Below, piece after piece: positions 18,254 through 27,704 of a DNA stretch of 64,000 nt (its first letter is position 1; each line of letters opens with the position of its first letter). The notes beneath the pieces were generated by a model, which ran no database searches, had not been told where the DNA came from, and saw nothing but the letters and a program-made list of their open reading frames with translations. Both the position numbers and the translations under genes were made by a program. The DNA lies in the NCBI RefSeq assembly GCF_900163865.1, contig NZ_FUKU01000013.1:476981-540980 (forward strand), given 5' to 3'. This DNA comes from Sphingobacterium sp. JB170. Its GTDB lineage: Bacteria > Bacteroidota > Bacteroidia > Sphingobacteriales > Sphingobacteriaceae.

Positions 18254-18261
18254 TTTTGAAC

Positions 18262-18334
18262 GACTTCGTAGCTCAGTTGGTAGAGCAACAGACTCTTAAT
18301 CTGTGGGTCCTGAGTTCGAGCCTCAGCGGGGTCA
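18262..18334 (+). tRNA. tRNA-Lys (anticodon CTT)
   Basis: The 73-base cloverleaf can be drawn by hand. The acceptor stem GACTTCG pairs with CGGGGTC (two G-T pairs), then comes discriminator A. The D arm is GCTCAGTTGGTAGAGC. The anticodon stem ACAGA/TCTGT holds the loop CTCTTAA with CTT at positions 34-36. The T arm is CCTGAGTTCGAGCCTCAG. CCA is not encoded. Confidence 0.95.
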
Positions 18335-18342
18335 CGTTAATA

Positions 18343-18373
18343 ATCAGGGTGTTATGTAAAATAGCATTCTGAT
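18343..18373 (+). terminator. Terminator of tRNA-Lys
   Basis: ATCAGGGTGTTAT (18343-18355) pairs over 13 bases, with some G-T pairs, with ATAGCATTCTGAT (18361-18373). A run of T follows at once. Confidence 0.65.
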
Positions 18374-18714
18374 TTTTTTGTTTAAAACGAACATTTGACG
18401 AACAAACTCCCAGTTCCTAAATAAACCTTTATTAAATAATAAGTTATTTTTCTTTATTTTTAAGTGTTTCAAAAAGAGAAAATTATGATTTTATTAGCCG
18501 GTTATTCGATTTTAATCATTTTTTTCACCCTTTGTTTTAGTTGTAGATTGGCATTTGTCCTTACATTAAATTTACATTGCAAAGATGCGTTGGCGTAAAT
18601 CCCTCTAATTGTAAAAAGTCGTTTTTCTTATACCGATATAGCTAATTAATCAGTTTGTTATATAAATTTGTACCACATGAATAATCTCCATTTGGTGGCA
18701 AACATATATAGATT
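18374..18714. other. AT-rich spacer with a possible promoter
   Basis: No coding frame or RNA gene is visible. TAAATTTG at 18663-18670 matches the TAnnTTTG -7 box and lies 45 bases before the NTF2-like gene. No clear -33 box goes with it. Confidence 0.35.
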
Positions 18715-19089
18715 ATGGATAATACAATAACAGAAAACAACATTCTAGAACAGGAAAACAAACTTTATAGCGCAATGAAAGAAGGCAATGTACCGTTGCT
18801 TGACGAATTGCTGCACAATGATCTGTTGTTTATCCTCCCAAGCGGGGAAGTAATAACTAAGGAAATCGATCTTGATACCTATCGTGACGGGACATTGAAG
18901 GTTGACGAGCTTCTTCCAAAAATCGAAAGCCTAAACATTATCGATGATATGGCGGTTATTACATTGACAATGAAATTGAAGGGAAAATTTAATACCGTAC
19001 CATTTGAAGCTGACTATCGCTATATCAGGTTTTGGAAAAAATTCGATAAAGGCATTAAAGTGGTAGGTGGAAGCGGTATAGCAATTTGA
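18715..19089 (+). CDS. NTF2-fold / DUF4440 (SnoaL-like) protein
   Basis: This 124-residue cytoplasmic protein begins with a helix (ILEQENKLYSAMKEGNVPLLDELLHNDLLF), followed by alternating strands (MAVITLTMKLKGKF, ADYRYIRFWKKF). That is the pattern of the DUF4440/SnoaL-like branch of the NTF2 superfamily. Members are small cone-shaped proteins, some of them enzymes, many of unknown role. No operon partner is present. The fold is reasonably sure, the function unknown. Confidence 0.65.
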   Translation: MDNTITENNILEQENKLYSAMKEGNVPLLDELLHNDLLFILPSGEVITKEIDLDTYRDGTLKVDELLPKIESLNIIDDMAVITLTMKLKGKFNTVPFEADYRYIRFWKKFDKGIKVVGGSGIAI

Positions 19090-19526
19090 CCCATATAATG
19101 ACAGCTACAATTTTTAAATTATACTGTCTGAAAAATTAAATAAATATACCTGCCAAAAAGCTTAACATTGTGTCGATACCATGCTTTCATCAAGGTATAA
19201 TTTGGTTTTTCTCACAATTTGAATTTACTCTTTGTTAAATGAATGTTATTCGGATTTAAATCGTTTTGGTACGGACTGTCTTTTAGTTGATTTAATCGCT
19301 TCAAATCTCCCAAAAAGAATTCGAGTTTGTGTCAGTAAGTTCACGCGGGAAACCAGCGTGCTACAGAAATTAACATCTTGGTTTTTTTATTTTTGGCGAA
19401 CATCTGACAAACGATCTACCCGACATCGTATAATGAACTGACTTTCTTCTATAGTGCCGGCCTTTCCATTTAACTTCACAAACTCACATTTAATCTGTAT
19501 ATTTAGGTAATCCAAACCATATACCT
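19090..19526. other. Gene-free AT-rich stretch
   Basis: Nothing convincing is coded here; a 69-codon frame inside has no recognisable features. A small hairpin, CACGC and GCGTG around 19345-19365, is visible. TATATTTAG near 19498 could be a weak -7 box for the next gene. Confidence 0.3.
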
Positions 19527-20897
19527 ATGAGTGAAAACCATCTCACGTCAAGAAGGAGCTTTATACTTACTGTTGCAGGAGCTGCAATCGGAGCTCCATT
19601 TGTTTTAAATTCAGTATTTGCCTCGGTTCCGGCAAAAAAAATACGCCATGCTTGTATCGGTGTTGGTGGTATGGGCGGATACGACTTGAAGAATTTTAAA
19701 TCGCATTCGGACGTTGAAATTGTTGCTTTATGTGATGTCGATGAGAATCATTTGAAGAAGGCTGGTGAGATAGTGCCAGGAGCGAGATTATATACAGACT
19801 GGCGAGAATTGCTCAAAAAAGAGGGAAACAACATTGATTCTGTTAATGTAACTGTACCGGATCATAACCATTTTGTAATTGCAATGGGAGCGATCGCGCT
19901 TGGTAAAAATGTATATTGTCAAAAACCCATGTGCCACGATGTTGCTGAGGTTAGAACACTCACGCAAGCAGCCGTAAAAAAAGGTGTTGTTACTCAGCTA
20001 GGCACTCAAATTGCCTCCTCAGTAGGCGACCGTACTGCTGTTCAATGGATCAAGGAAGGGCATATTGGAAAAGTTAAGCATGTTTATTTATGTTCAAACC
20101 GGTCAGGTATTGACGGATACCGATTGGAAGGCCCTCGTCCAGCTAATGCAGAAACCGTGCCTGCGACTTTAGATTGGGATAAGTGGTTGGGAACAGCGCC
20201 GGAACGTGCATTTGCATCGAATATTTATCATCCCGGGATTTGGCGTACTTGGCAGGACTTTGGAACAGGCTGGTCAGGAGATATCGGATGCCATATTTTC
20301 GATGCGGTTTGGAAAGGCCTAGACTTAAATGCGCCCTTGACTGTAAAAGCAGAAGTGCAGCAATCTTGGAAAGACTCAACCGAGCGCCGAGAAGATACTT
20401 GGCCACAAGGAAATCATATTACTTGGAGCTTTCCAGGAAATGAGCGGATCGAAGGGGATGTTTTACCTTTAGAATGGTTTGATGGCGAATTCTATCCGCC
20501 AACAGAGGTACAAGCATTATTCAAAAATGATGAAAAATATCCAGAGGAAGCAGCGATGTTGATTGGTACCGAAGGAGCTTTGCTTATTCCACATGGAGGA
20601 ACTCCAGTTCTATTGCCAGAGAGTAAATTCGGGAAAGATAAATACCCTAAGCTGGAAGATAGGAATCATTATCACCAGTTTGTAGAAGGCTGTTTGGGCA
20701 GAACAAAACCTGAATCGCACTTTGCGCAATCTGGTCCGATGACCGAAGCTATTCTATTGGGAACAGTGGCGATCCGGGTGCCTAATACTTTATTAGAATG
20801 GGATTCAGCAAAAATGAAATTTCCAATGAATCCTGAAGCTGACAAATATTTACGGAGGACTTATCGAAAAGGTTGGGAAGTGAAGGAGTTTGGATAG
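19527..20897 (+). CDS. Gfo/Idh/MocA family oxidoreductase with Tat signal
   Basis: This is an NAD(P)-dependent sugar or polyol oxidoreductase of 456 residues. The N-terminus TSRRSFILTVAGAAIGAPFV carries a twin-arginine signal, so it is probably exported folded to the periplasm with its cofactor. The Rossmann part reads IRHACIGVGGMGGYDLKNF and is followed by VNVTVPDHNHFVIAMGAI and NVYCQKPMCHDV (the EKP-like motif has Gln for Glu). The long C-terminal domain includes GWSGDIGCHIFDAVW, common in the Bacteroidota members of this family. It stands alone, so the substrate cannot be deduced. Confidence 0.85.
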   Translation: MSENHLTSRRSFILTVAGAAIGAPFVLNSVFASVPAKKIRHACIGVGGMGGYDLKNFKSHSDVEIVALCDVDENHLKKAGEIVPGARLYTDWRELLKKEGNNIDSVNVTVPDHNHFVIAMGAIALGKNVYCQKPMCHDVAEVRTLTQAAVKKGVVTQLGTQIASSVGDRTAVQWIKEGHIGKVKHVYLCSNRSGIDGYRLEGPRPANAETVPATLDWDKWLGTAPERAFASNIYHPGIWRTWQDFGTGWSGDIGCHIFDAVWKGLDLNAPLTVKAEVQQSWKDSTERREDTWPQGNHITWSFPGNERIEGDVLPLEWFDGEFYPPTEVQALFKNDEKYPEEAAMLIGTEGALLIPHGGTPVLLPESKFGKDKYPKLEDRNHYHQFVEGCLGRTKPESHFAQSGPMTEAILLGTVAIRVPNTLLEWDSAKMKFPMNPEADKYLRRTYRKGWEVKEFG

Positions 20898-21171
20898 CAA
20901 CCTTTTCTAACTATGCAAACGTGTTCTTCCCTATAAAATATTAGTTGAAGCTTCGTAATTAATTGGCGTTCCCCGTCAGGCACCACCTCTATAATAACTG
21001 ATCAGTTAAATACTTTAAATACAACCGTGTCGTGTTTTGGCATTCTATAAAATTTGCTGTAGATATTAAATAAAAGGGACAATATCTTTAGTATTGTCAG
21101 ATGATGCACGTGAAATAATGATATCCTTCAACTTCCAGCATTTTACTGTTCGCTATCACCGTTCATCTTTA

Positions 21172-21831
21172 TTATTTTACCTGACCATCCAGCATATTGA
21201 GGATGCGATGTCCGTATTCCGCATTTTTTCCCGAATGTGTCACTTGGATAATTGTTACCCCATCTTGGTTGAGTTGTTTGAACAGTTCCATAATCTCTTC
21301 TCCCTGCTTGGAATTTAGATTACCTGTCGGCTCGTCTGCTAGTAACAATTTTGGTGACCCTGCAAGTGCGCGAGCAATGCCCACAACTTGTTGCTGGCCT
21401 CCCGATAATTGTGACGGGAATAGGTCTTTCTTTCCTACAATATTAAAGCGGTCGAGGAGATCCGACACGATACTCTTACGCTCTGAAGAGGAAAATTTTT
21501 TGTAGATCAACGGAGTTTCAATGTTTTCGTAAACTGTTAATTCGTCAATAAGATGGTACGCCTGAAACACATATCCAATATGAGATTGGAACAGTTGAGA
21601 TCTCTTTTTAGACTTCATTTTGAGAATATTCTCATCTAAGAAGAAATAATTGCCTTCGTCTGGCTCATCTAACATGCCGATAACATTCAATAACGTCGAC
21701 TTTCCTGAGCCAGAGGGCCCCATGATGGAAACAAAATCACCCTCTGCTATTTCTACATTAATATCCTTTAAAACAAAGGATCGTGCACCTCCAACATTGT
21801 ACCACTTGAAAATATGTTCTAATTTTATCAT
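21172..21831 (-). CDS. ABC transporter ATP-binding protein (MacB/LolD-like)
   Basis: This 219-residue ATPase has Walker A GPSGSGKST, signature LSGGQQQVVGIARAL, Walker B LLLADEPTGNL and the switch His in IQVTHSGKNAEYG. The LolD/MacB subfamily works with FtsX-type permeases in transport driven from the cytoplasmic side. It is the last gene of the six-gene minus-strand export operon, 159 bases after the permease at 21991-24396. A second, similar ATPase lies at 26985-27665, so the module has two motors for three permeases. Confidence 0.9.
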   Translation of the reverse strand: MIKLEHIFKWYNVGGARSFVLKDINVEIAEGDFVSIMGPSGSGKSTLLNVIGMLDEPDEGNYFFLDENILKMKSKKRSQLFQSHIGYVFQAYHLIDELTVYENIETPLIYKKFSSSERKSIVSDLLDRFNIVGKKDLFPSQLSGGQQQVVGIARALAGSPKLLLADEPTGNLNSKQGEEIMELFKQLNQDGVTIIQVTHSGKNAEYGHRILNMLDGQVK

Positions 21832-21849
21832 AGTTTTTTTTCAATCAGC

Positions 21850-21955
21850 GAACAGATATTTGTTCTCCGATTTTACGTTGTTAATTCTAATTTACATTTT
21901 TTAGTTTACTTGACTCCTTTTTGCTTACTGAGAATAGTCTTCCTCGGAGAACAAA
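21850..21955. repeat. Long-range 12-bp inverted repeat between permease and ATPase genes
   Basis: TTTGTTCTCCGA (21859-21870) returns as the exact reverse complement TCGGAGAACAAA (21944-21955), 73 bases apart. A smaller pair, GAACA/TGTTC, spans 21850-21865. Possible roles are an mRNA stem that tunes the downstream ATPase or a regulator site. Confidence 0.35.
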
Positions 21956-21990
21956 ATTATCTTATTTTACTAGGTTTAACTGAACCTCTT

Positions 21991-24396
21991 CTACTCATCC
22001 CGCAAACTATCCACGGGATTAGCTGTGGCCGCTCTTAACGAATGGTAGAACATTGTTGCGAATGCAATCAACAAGGTCGCTACTGCCGGGATGGTGAATA
22101 TCCACCAGCTCAGTTCAATTTTAAATGCAAAGTTTACGAGCCATTCATTGATTGCCCACCACGCAATGGGTGTAGCAATTAAAATGGAAATAGTCACAAG
22201 CTTTAAATATTCGAACGAGAGTAATTTGACGATTTTACTTACAGAGCTGCCTAAAACTTTGCGGATCCCCACCTCTTTCGTCCGCTGGTTAATACTAATT
22301 GTGACAAGACCGATCAGGCCAAGGCAGCTTAGTAAAATTGTGATTCCAGACGAGAGGTTGATTATATTGGAGAGCCGGTAATCACTTTCATAAAATTCTT
22401 TCATTTGGTCATCAAAGAATTTGTATTCCATGACATTCTTTGGGTATATTTTTTTCCATTCACTTTCAAGATTAGAAATTGCGTCCGTCCATTCGGCGGT
22501 ATTACGAGATAGCTTAATATTTATTACGCGTAAATCATTTCTCTGATTTGATGTTAATATGGATAATGGTTCGAAACCATGGTGCAAGGTCGTGTTATTA
22601 AAATCACTGATAACCCCGACGATGGTTCTCGGCTTCTCCATGATGGTGAGTGTTTGTCCAATAGCTTCTTTCGGATGTTTGATCCCGAACGATTCAATAG
22701 CCGTTTTCGTCACAATAATGCCACTGGCACTGTCGGTAAGGACTAAATTTCTGCCTGCTAATAATTTGAAATTGTAAAGATCTAGGTATTTATCATCGGC
22801 GAACTTAACTGCCGTCTGAATATTAATGCTTCCAGTATCGGTTGACATGGTGAGGGTATTTCCGAAATATTCAGAACTCATAGGCATGTGGCCTAGAGCT
22901 ACCGATTGGATTTCCTTATATTTATTTAAGGATTCTTTCAACAATGCAGGACTATTATCTATCTTTTTTTCCGGTAGAAAAGGAAGATCGACTGTAATGA
23001 TGCCATTATGGTTAAATCCCAGATCCTTCTTTAGCATATACCGAATCTGAAAACCCATTAGCACGGTCGAAATAACAAATATTTGTGCTATTACAAATTG
23101 AAAGACGATCAGCACTTTTCTCAGCGGGATGCTGCCCAACTTTAATCTAGCTCCACTTTTCATTTTGATAACGTCCGCAATCTGAACTTTATTAATCAGA
23201 AATGCGGGGTATATACTTGTTGCCAAAGTGAGGGTAACGACTAAAAGAATTAGAAAGACCGCTACAGGCAATGCATCGGAATATTTGTTAATGTCCTCGG
23301 GCAAGTAACTACTGAAAAGGTTTTCAAATACTTTAATTAAAGGCCATGAAACAAGTAAGGCCGTGCATGAAATGGTCAATGTTTCCGTCAAAAAGCTTAT
23401 TAAAACGTTTCGGGGTTGCTCGCCTAATGTTTTGCGAATCCCAATTTCTTTTGCCCTAATGGGCACTTGTGCTGTTGTTAAATTAACATAATTAATACAA
23501 GCTAATACAAGTAGAAAAAAACCTATCCCAATCAGGCCGTATAATATGTTTTTCTCGACGCTTCCGTGAATACCTCGCTGAAAGTGAAGACCATCTAATG
23601 GAGCCAGCCCAAACCCTTGTTTTATATTGTAGGTACTATTCATTTCGGCGTTCATCTCGTTAATTTTTTTGTCTAACAAGGTGATGAAAGTTCGCTCGGC
23701 CTTTTTATTATTAAGTTTGACAAAAAGCTTGTGGTTCGATGTCACCATACCCCAGTTATCACTCCGCTGGTCTTCGGATGAGAGCGGCATGAACTCTTTT
23801 GCCGTGAAGCTTGTTGTTTTTTCCAAATCTTTAATAACTCCAGTAACCGAATAGCTCACAGTATCATAGCGTACGGTTTTACCGATTATATCTCGAGGAT
23901 TTAGATCCGGAAAATAAACTTTTGCCCGAGACTCTGTCAATACCACCTCGTGAGGGTTTACAAAGACAGACTCTTTATTTCCAGCTAACCACGTATAGGG
24001 AACCAAGGAAAAATAATCTTTATACGTACCTATAATTTGCTCGCGATTGGTGACTTCTTTCTCTTTTCCAGGTCGCTCTAACACTTTTATTTTGTTAAAA
24101 TAATACGTGTAAGAGGGCGCCACCAACTCCACATCCGCAATATTTTCTTTGACATATCTGGCTACAGGGACACGTACTCCGTCAAACATATTTGATCGCC
24201 CCTCGTCGATTGAAGTACTGTAGACTTTAAAAATCATTTCTTTATCGGGATGACCTTTGTCGAAACTGTACTCATAATTAACGATTCTAAATATAATCCA
24301 ACAAGCGCTAATACCTATTGCTAAACCAAGGATATTTAGAATGGTAAATAATCTGTTTTGCCATAGTCTTCTAAAAATTAAATTTATTCTTTTCAT
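21991..24396 (-). CDS. ABC transporter permease, FtsX/MacB type
   Basis: This 801-residue inner-membrane protein starts with a membrane segment (LFTILNILGLAIGISACWIIF) and a large periplasmic MacB-type core. FtsX blocks follow around residues 285-440 (NYVNLTTAQVPIRAKEIGIRKTLGE) and 680-800 (SINQRTKEVGIRKVLGSSVSKIVKLL). This duplicated layout is standard for Bacteroidota export permeases linked to antimicrobial-peptide or lipid export. It ends with PVDSLRDE, a tail nearly shared by the next permease. The cargo is unknown. Confidence 0.9.
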   Translation of the reverse strand: MKRINLIFRRLWQNRLFTILNILGLAIGISACWIIFRIVNYEYSFDKGHPDKEMIFKVYSTSIDEGRSNMFDGVRVPVARYVKENIADVELVAPSYTYYFNKIKVLERPGKEKEVTNREQIIGTYKDYFSLVPYTWLAGNKESVFVNPHEVVLTESRAKVYFPDLNPRDIIGKTVRYDTVSYSVTGVIKDLEKTTSFTAKEFMPLSSEDQRSDNWGMVTSNHKLFVKLNNKKAERTFITLLDKKINEMNAEMNSTYNIKQGFGLAPLDGLHFQRGIHGSVEKNILYGLIGIGFFLLVLACINYVNLTTAQVPIRAKEIGIRKTLGEQPRNVLISFLTETLTISCTALLVSWPLIKVFENLFSSYLPEDINKYSDALPVAVFLILLVVTLTLATSIYPAFLINKVQIADVIKMKSGARLKLGSIPLRKVLIVFQFVIAQIFVISTVLMGFQIRYMLKKDLGFNHNGIITVDLPFLPEKKIDNSPALLKESLNKYKEIQSVALGHMPMSSEYFGNTLTMSTDTGSINIQTAVKFADDKYLDLYNFKLLAGRNLVLTDSASGIIVTKTAIESFGIKHPKEAIGQTLTIMEKPRTIVGVISDFNNTTLHHGFEPLSILTSNQRNDLRVINIKLSRNTAEWTDAISNLESEWKKIYPKNVMEYKFFDDQMKEFYESDYRLSNIINLSSGITILLSCLGLIGLVTISINQRTKEVGIRKVLGSSVSKIVKLLSFEYLKLVTISILIATPIAWWAINEWLVNFAFKIELSWWIFTIPAVATLLIAFATMFYHSLRAATANPVDSLRDE

Positions 24397-24511
24397 TGAA
24401 TAACTATTTATAAATAGGAATTTTATTATTTGACGGAATCATTATCTGTTCGGCTGGTTATTGCATGTTTTTTTGAATTGAACGAGATGATTACGTTCTC
24501 TAAGGTCAATG

Positions 24512-26872
24512 CTACTCATCCCTCAAACTTTTCACCGGATTAGCTAATGCCGCCTTTATGGACTGAAAGCTTACTGTAGCTAACGTTATGGCGATTGCTA
24601 ATACCGCAGTGAGGACAAATATGTCCATACTAATGTTTATACGATAAGCATAGCCCGAAAGATATTTATACATTGCCCAGTAGGCAACAGGAAACGCGAT
24701 TAAGCAGGATATACATATGAGAATGACGAACTCCTTCGAAAGCATTTTGGTAACCGAAAGTACCGAAGCACCGAGAACTTTGCGCACGCCAATCTCTTTG
24801 GTCCTATTCTCGGCCATATACGCTGCAAGACTAAATAAACCAAGACATGAAATAAAGATCGTGAGTCCAGCGAAGACGGTTACCAACGTGCCTGTTCTTT
24901 CGGTCTCGTCGAATTTTTTGGCATATTCCTCGTCGATAAAGTGATAGTCAAAAGGATAATTTGGGTTGAACCGTTTGAATATCTCTTCGGATCTGCTCAA
25001 GGCCTCTTTGGTACTTAGTGCTGGATTAAAGCGGATGTGAATGGTATTCATCCAGCGACTTGCCCCTTCGATAACAGTTGGCAGCACCGACCGGAAAGGG
25101 GATTCTTGAATGAAATCTTCAACAATCCCTATAATGAGGAACCGATCTTCACCATCGTTAAAATAATTTCCGACCGGATCTTTATAGCCCATCGTTCTCG
25201 CGGCTGTTTCATTGATTATCGCCGACATGGAATCAGTAGGGAATTTTTTTAAATCAAAATCCCTCCCCTGAATTAATTTTAAACCAACCGTTTCTACAAT
25301 GTTATCATCTGCCGATTGCCGGTTAAATTCAACGATGCTGTTGGGGTCTTTACCATCCCAACTAAACCCGTTCCAGCCACTCCATCGCTCTGTAATTGGT
25401 GACATGGTTCTGCTAACCGATGCGGCAATTCCGCTGTCCATTAAAGCTTGTTTTATTAACTCGATATTGTTTTTAATATCGCCCGATTCAGCGACGTAGA
25501 TAATGTTTTCTTTATGGTACCCGGGATCCCGATCCTGAACATATTCTAGTTGCTGCCGAATCACTAGGGTGCTAATAATTAGGACTACGGCTACAACAAA
25601 CTGGGTTACCACAAGAGCTTTTCGAGGATTAAACTTTTGTTGAGTCTGTACATACTTTCCTTTTAAAACCTTAATAGGTTGGAACGAAGACAGAAAGAAG
25701 GCTGGATAGCTTCCCGCTAATAAACCTGTCAAAAGGATAAAGCCAATAAATGAAAGCCAAAATTGTACGTCACCAATAGGAATAGATAAATCTCTTCCAA
25801 TTAGATTACTATACGAAGGTAAGAGCAGTGCCACCATCATGATTGCTATTATACCCGAGACGAATGCAAGTAACATTGATTCGGAAAGGAACAGCCAGAT
25901 TAAAGTTGATTTATGTGCTCCTATTACCTTACGAATTCCGACCTCTTTTGCCCTTTTCTCACTCTGGGCAGTACTTAGGTTCATAAAGTTTATACAGGCA
26001 ATTAGTAATATAAATACGGCAATAATGATAAACACTCGGACCATTTCAATTTTTCCACCTACAGCTACACCATTCTTATAATCGTCATATAAGTATTGTC
26101 TGTTGATTTGTTTGAGGAAGTTTTCGGTTCTCAGTTCTGAATGTTTTTTTGTGATCCCCTTAATTTTTTGTTGTACGACCTCCAAATTAACTTGCGGATC
26201 TAATTCGACATATAACTGCACTGAGCTGTTGCTCCAGTTTTCATCAGAGTAGCCCATCTTTTCCATAAGCGTCCATGGTAGAAAATATTCCGACTCTGCA
26301 AATCTACTATTGGATGGAATATCCATTAAAACCGCCGACACCGTCACGGATTCCGAACTATCGATCTTTATGGTTTTGCCAATAACATCCGTCGAACCAA
26401 AAAGTGATATTGCTAGTCCTTTAGTCAGAACAATATTCGAAGGCGCCTGTAAAGAAGTCTTAGCATTACCCGCTAACACGGGTAATTCAAACATGTTTAA
26501 AAAGGTGGAATCAACGAAGCTCCCAAATCCAGCAACAATTTTTTTATCTCCAATAGTAAATAGAAATCCCTTAGCTGCTGACCGGCGGCTGACCACGTTA
26601 ATTTCCGGAATCTCATTTTTCACGACCTTTGCCAGTGGTTTTGGCGTAGAGAACCAGACAGACAGGCCTTCATCAGAAGGCTCTACAGATCCGACCCCAT
26701 ATAGTTGATCTGCTTTGGGGTATATTTTATCAAAACTCAGTTGCGAATTCACCCATAGTAGAATCAATATCGCCGCGGCCATACCAATCGCCAAACCGAT
26801 AATATTGATCGAAGCATATCCTTTGTTCTTTTTAAGACTTCGGTATGCAATTTTAAAATAATTCTTAATCAT
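24512..26872 (-). CDS. ABC transporter permease, FtsX/MacB type
   Basis: This 786-residue permease has the same architecture as its neighbours: N-terminal membrane helix (GYASINIIGLAIGMAAAILILLWV), periplasmic core, and two FtsX blocks (MNLSTAQSEKRAKEVGIRKVIGA and MAENRTKEIGVRKVLGASVLSV). It is clearly a distant paralogue of the permeases on either side, probably from old tandem duplication. It lies 112 bases after the ATPase at 26985-27665. It may pair with the permease at 21991-24396 as a heterodimer. That pairing is an inference. Confidence 0.9.
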   Translation of the reverse strand: MIKNYFKIAYRSLKKNKGYASINIIGLAIGMAAAILILLWVNSQLSFDKIYPKADQLYGVGSVEPSDEGLSVWFSTPKPLAKVVKNEIPEINVVSRRSAAKGFLFTIGDKKIVAGFGSFVDSTFLNMFELPVLAGNAKTSLQAPSNIVLTKGLAISLFGSTDVIGKTIKIDSSESVTVSAVLMDIPSNSRFAESEYFLPWTLMEKMGYSDENWSNSSVQLYVELDPQVNLEVVQQKIKGITKKHSELRTENFLKQINRQYLYDDYKNGVAVGGKIEMVRVFIIIAVFILLIACINFMNLSTAQSEKRAKEVGIRKVIGAHKSTLIWLFLSESMLLAFVSGIIAIMMVALLLPSYSNLIGRDLSIPIGDVQFWLSFIGFILLTGLLAGSYPAFFLSSFQPIKVLKGKYVQTQQKFNPRKALVVTQFVVAVVLIISTLVIRQQLEYVQDRDPGYHKENIIYVAESGDIKNNIELIKQALMDSGIAASVSRTMSPITERWSGWNGFSWDGKDPNSIVEFNRQSADDNIVETVGLKLIQGRDFDLKKFPTDSMSAIINETAARTMGYKDPVGNYFNDGEDRFLIIGIVEDFIQESPFRSVLPTVIEGASRWMNTIHIRFNPALSTKEALSRSEEIFKRFNPNYPFDYHFIDEEYAKKFDETERTGTLVTVFAGLTIFISCLGLFSLAAYMAENRTKEIGVRKVLGASVLSVTKMLSKEFVILICISCLIAFPVAYWAMYKYLSGYAYRINISMDIFVLTAVLAIAITLATVSFQSIKAALANPVKSLRDE

Positions 26873-26984
26873 GGTAATTTTTTGGTGTGTAAATCAGCAA
26901 CCGGAGGATTTTCTGATTGATCATTATCAGTTAGTTCCTTGTAGTTTCGATTTGCTTAATAATTTTTTGATTAGATTCTATTGG

Positions 26985-27665
26985 TTAAAGTACCGTCGCT
27001 GTTTCCAAAATAACCTGCCCGTCTAACATTCTGATTACCCGATCGGAAAACTTTGCATCATGCTCCGAGTGGGTAACCATGACTATCGTTGTTCCGGCTT
27101 CATTCAACTCGGTAAGCAACTGCATTACCTCGTTCCCATTACTAGAATCGAGGTTCCCGGTCGGCTCATCAGCAAGGATTAATTTCGGATTGTTTACAAC
27201 AGCACGTGCTACTGCCACACGTTGCTGCTGACCCCCAGAAAGTTGTTGTGGGAAGTGATTGCGGCGGTGCATAATTTGTACCTTTTCCAATACTTCCTCG
27301 ACACGTCGTTTGCGTTCGGCAGCTGGTACATTCGTATAAACTAGCGGAAGCTCCACGTTTTCGAAGACGGTCAACTCATCGATAAGGTTGAAGCTCTGGA
27401 AAACAAAACCTATGTTATGCTTACGTAAATCAGAACGTTTGCTCTCTTTGAATTTGGCAACCTCTATGTTGTTAAAAAGATAGCTTCCTTCATCTAAATC
27501 ATCTAAAAGACCGATTATATTTAGTAACGTAGATTTCCCACAGCCTGACGGCCCCATTACCGCTACAAATTCTCCTTCCTTGACATGAATATTCACGTCA
27601 TTCAGCGCAACCGTTTCCACCTCCTCGGTGCGGTAAAATTTTTGAAGATTGGATATTTTTATCAT
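26985..27665 (-). CDS. ABC transporter ATP-binding protein (MacB/LolD-like)
   Basis: This 226-residue ATPase carries Walker A GPSGCGKST, Q-loop GFVFQSFNLIDELTV, signature LSGGQQQRVAVARAV, Walker B LILADEPTGNLDSS and switch MVTHSEHDAKF. All catalytic motifs are intact. It sits 39 bases downstream of the first permease in the operon and is the likely motor for it. Compared with the ATPase at 21172 it keeps the usual RVAVARA form of the signature, whereas the other reads VVGIARA. Confidence 0.92.
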   Translation of the reverse strand: MIKISNLQKFYRTEEVETVALNDVNIHVKEGEFVAVMGPSGCGKSTLLNIIGLLDDLDEGSYLFNNIEVAKFKESKRSDLRKHNIGFVFQSFNLIDELTVFENVELPLVYTNVPAAERKRRVEEVLEKVQIMHRRNHFPQQLSGGQQQRVAVARAVVNNPKLILADEPTGNLDSSNGNEVMQLLTELNEAGTTIVMVTHSEHDAKFSDRVIRMLDGQVILETATVL

Positions 27666-27704
27666 GTTGTTTTCTTTAAAATTTGGTGCAATGTTTATAA
27701 TTAA

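Noticed and set aside
18160..18372. 70-codon open frame over tRNA-Lys
   Set aside because: It runs through a clear tRNA and its terminator.
19232..19441. 69-codon open frame in the gap before the Gfo/Idh gene
   Set aside because: Low-complexity, no start context and no family pattern; AT-rich spacer.
18262..19526. tRNA-Lys as attachment site of an integrated element
   Set aside because: I found no repeat of the tRNA 3' end and no integrase in the following kilobases.
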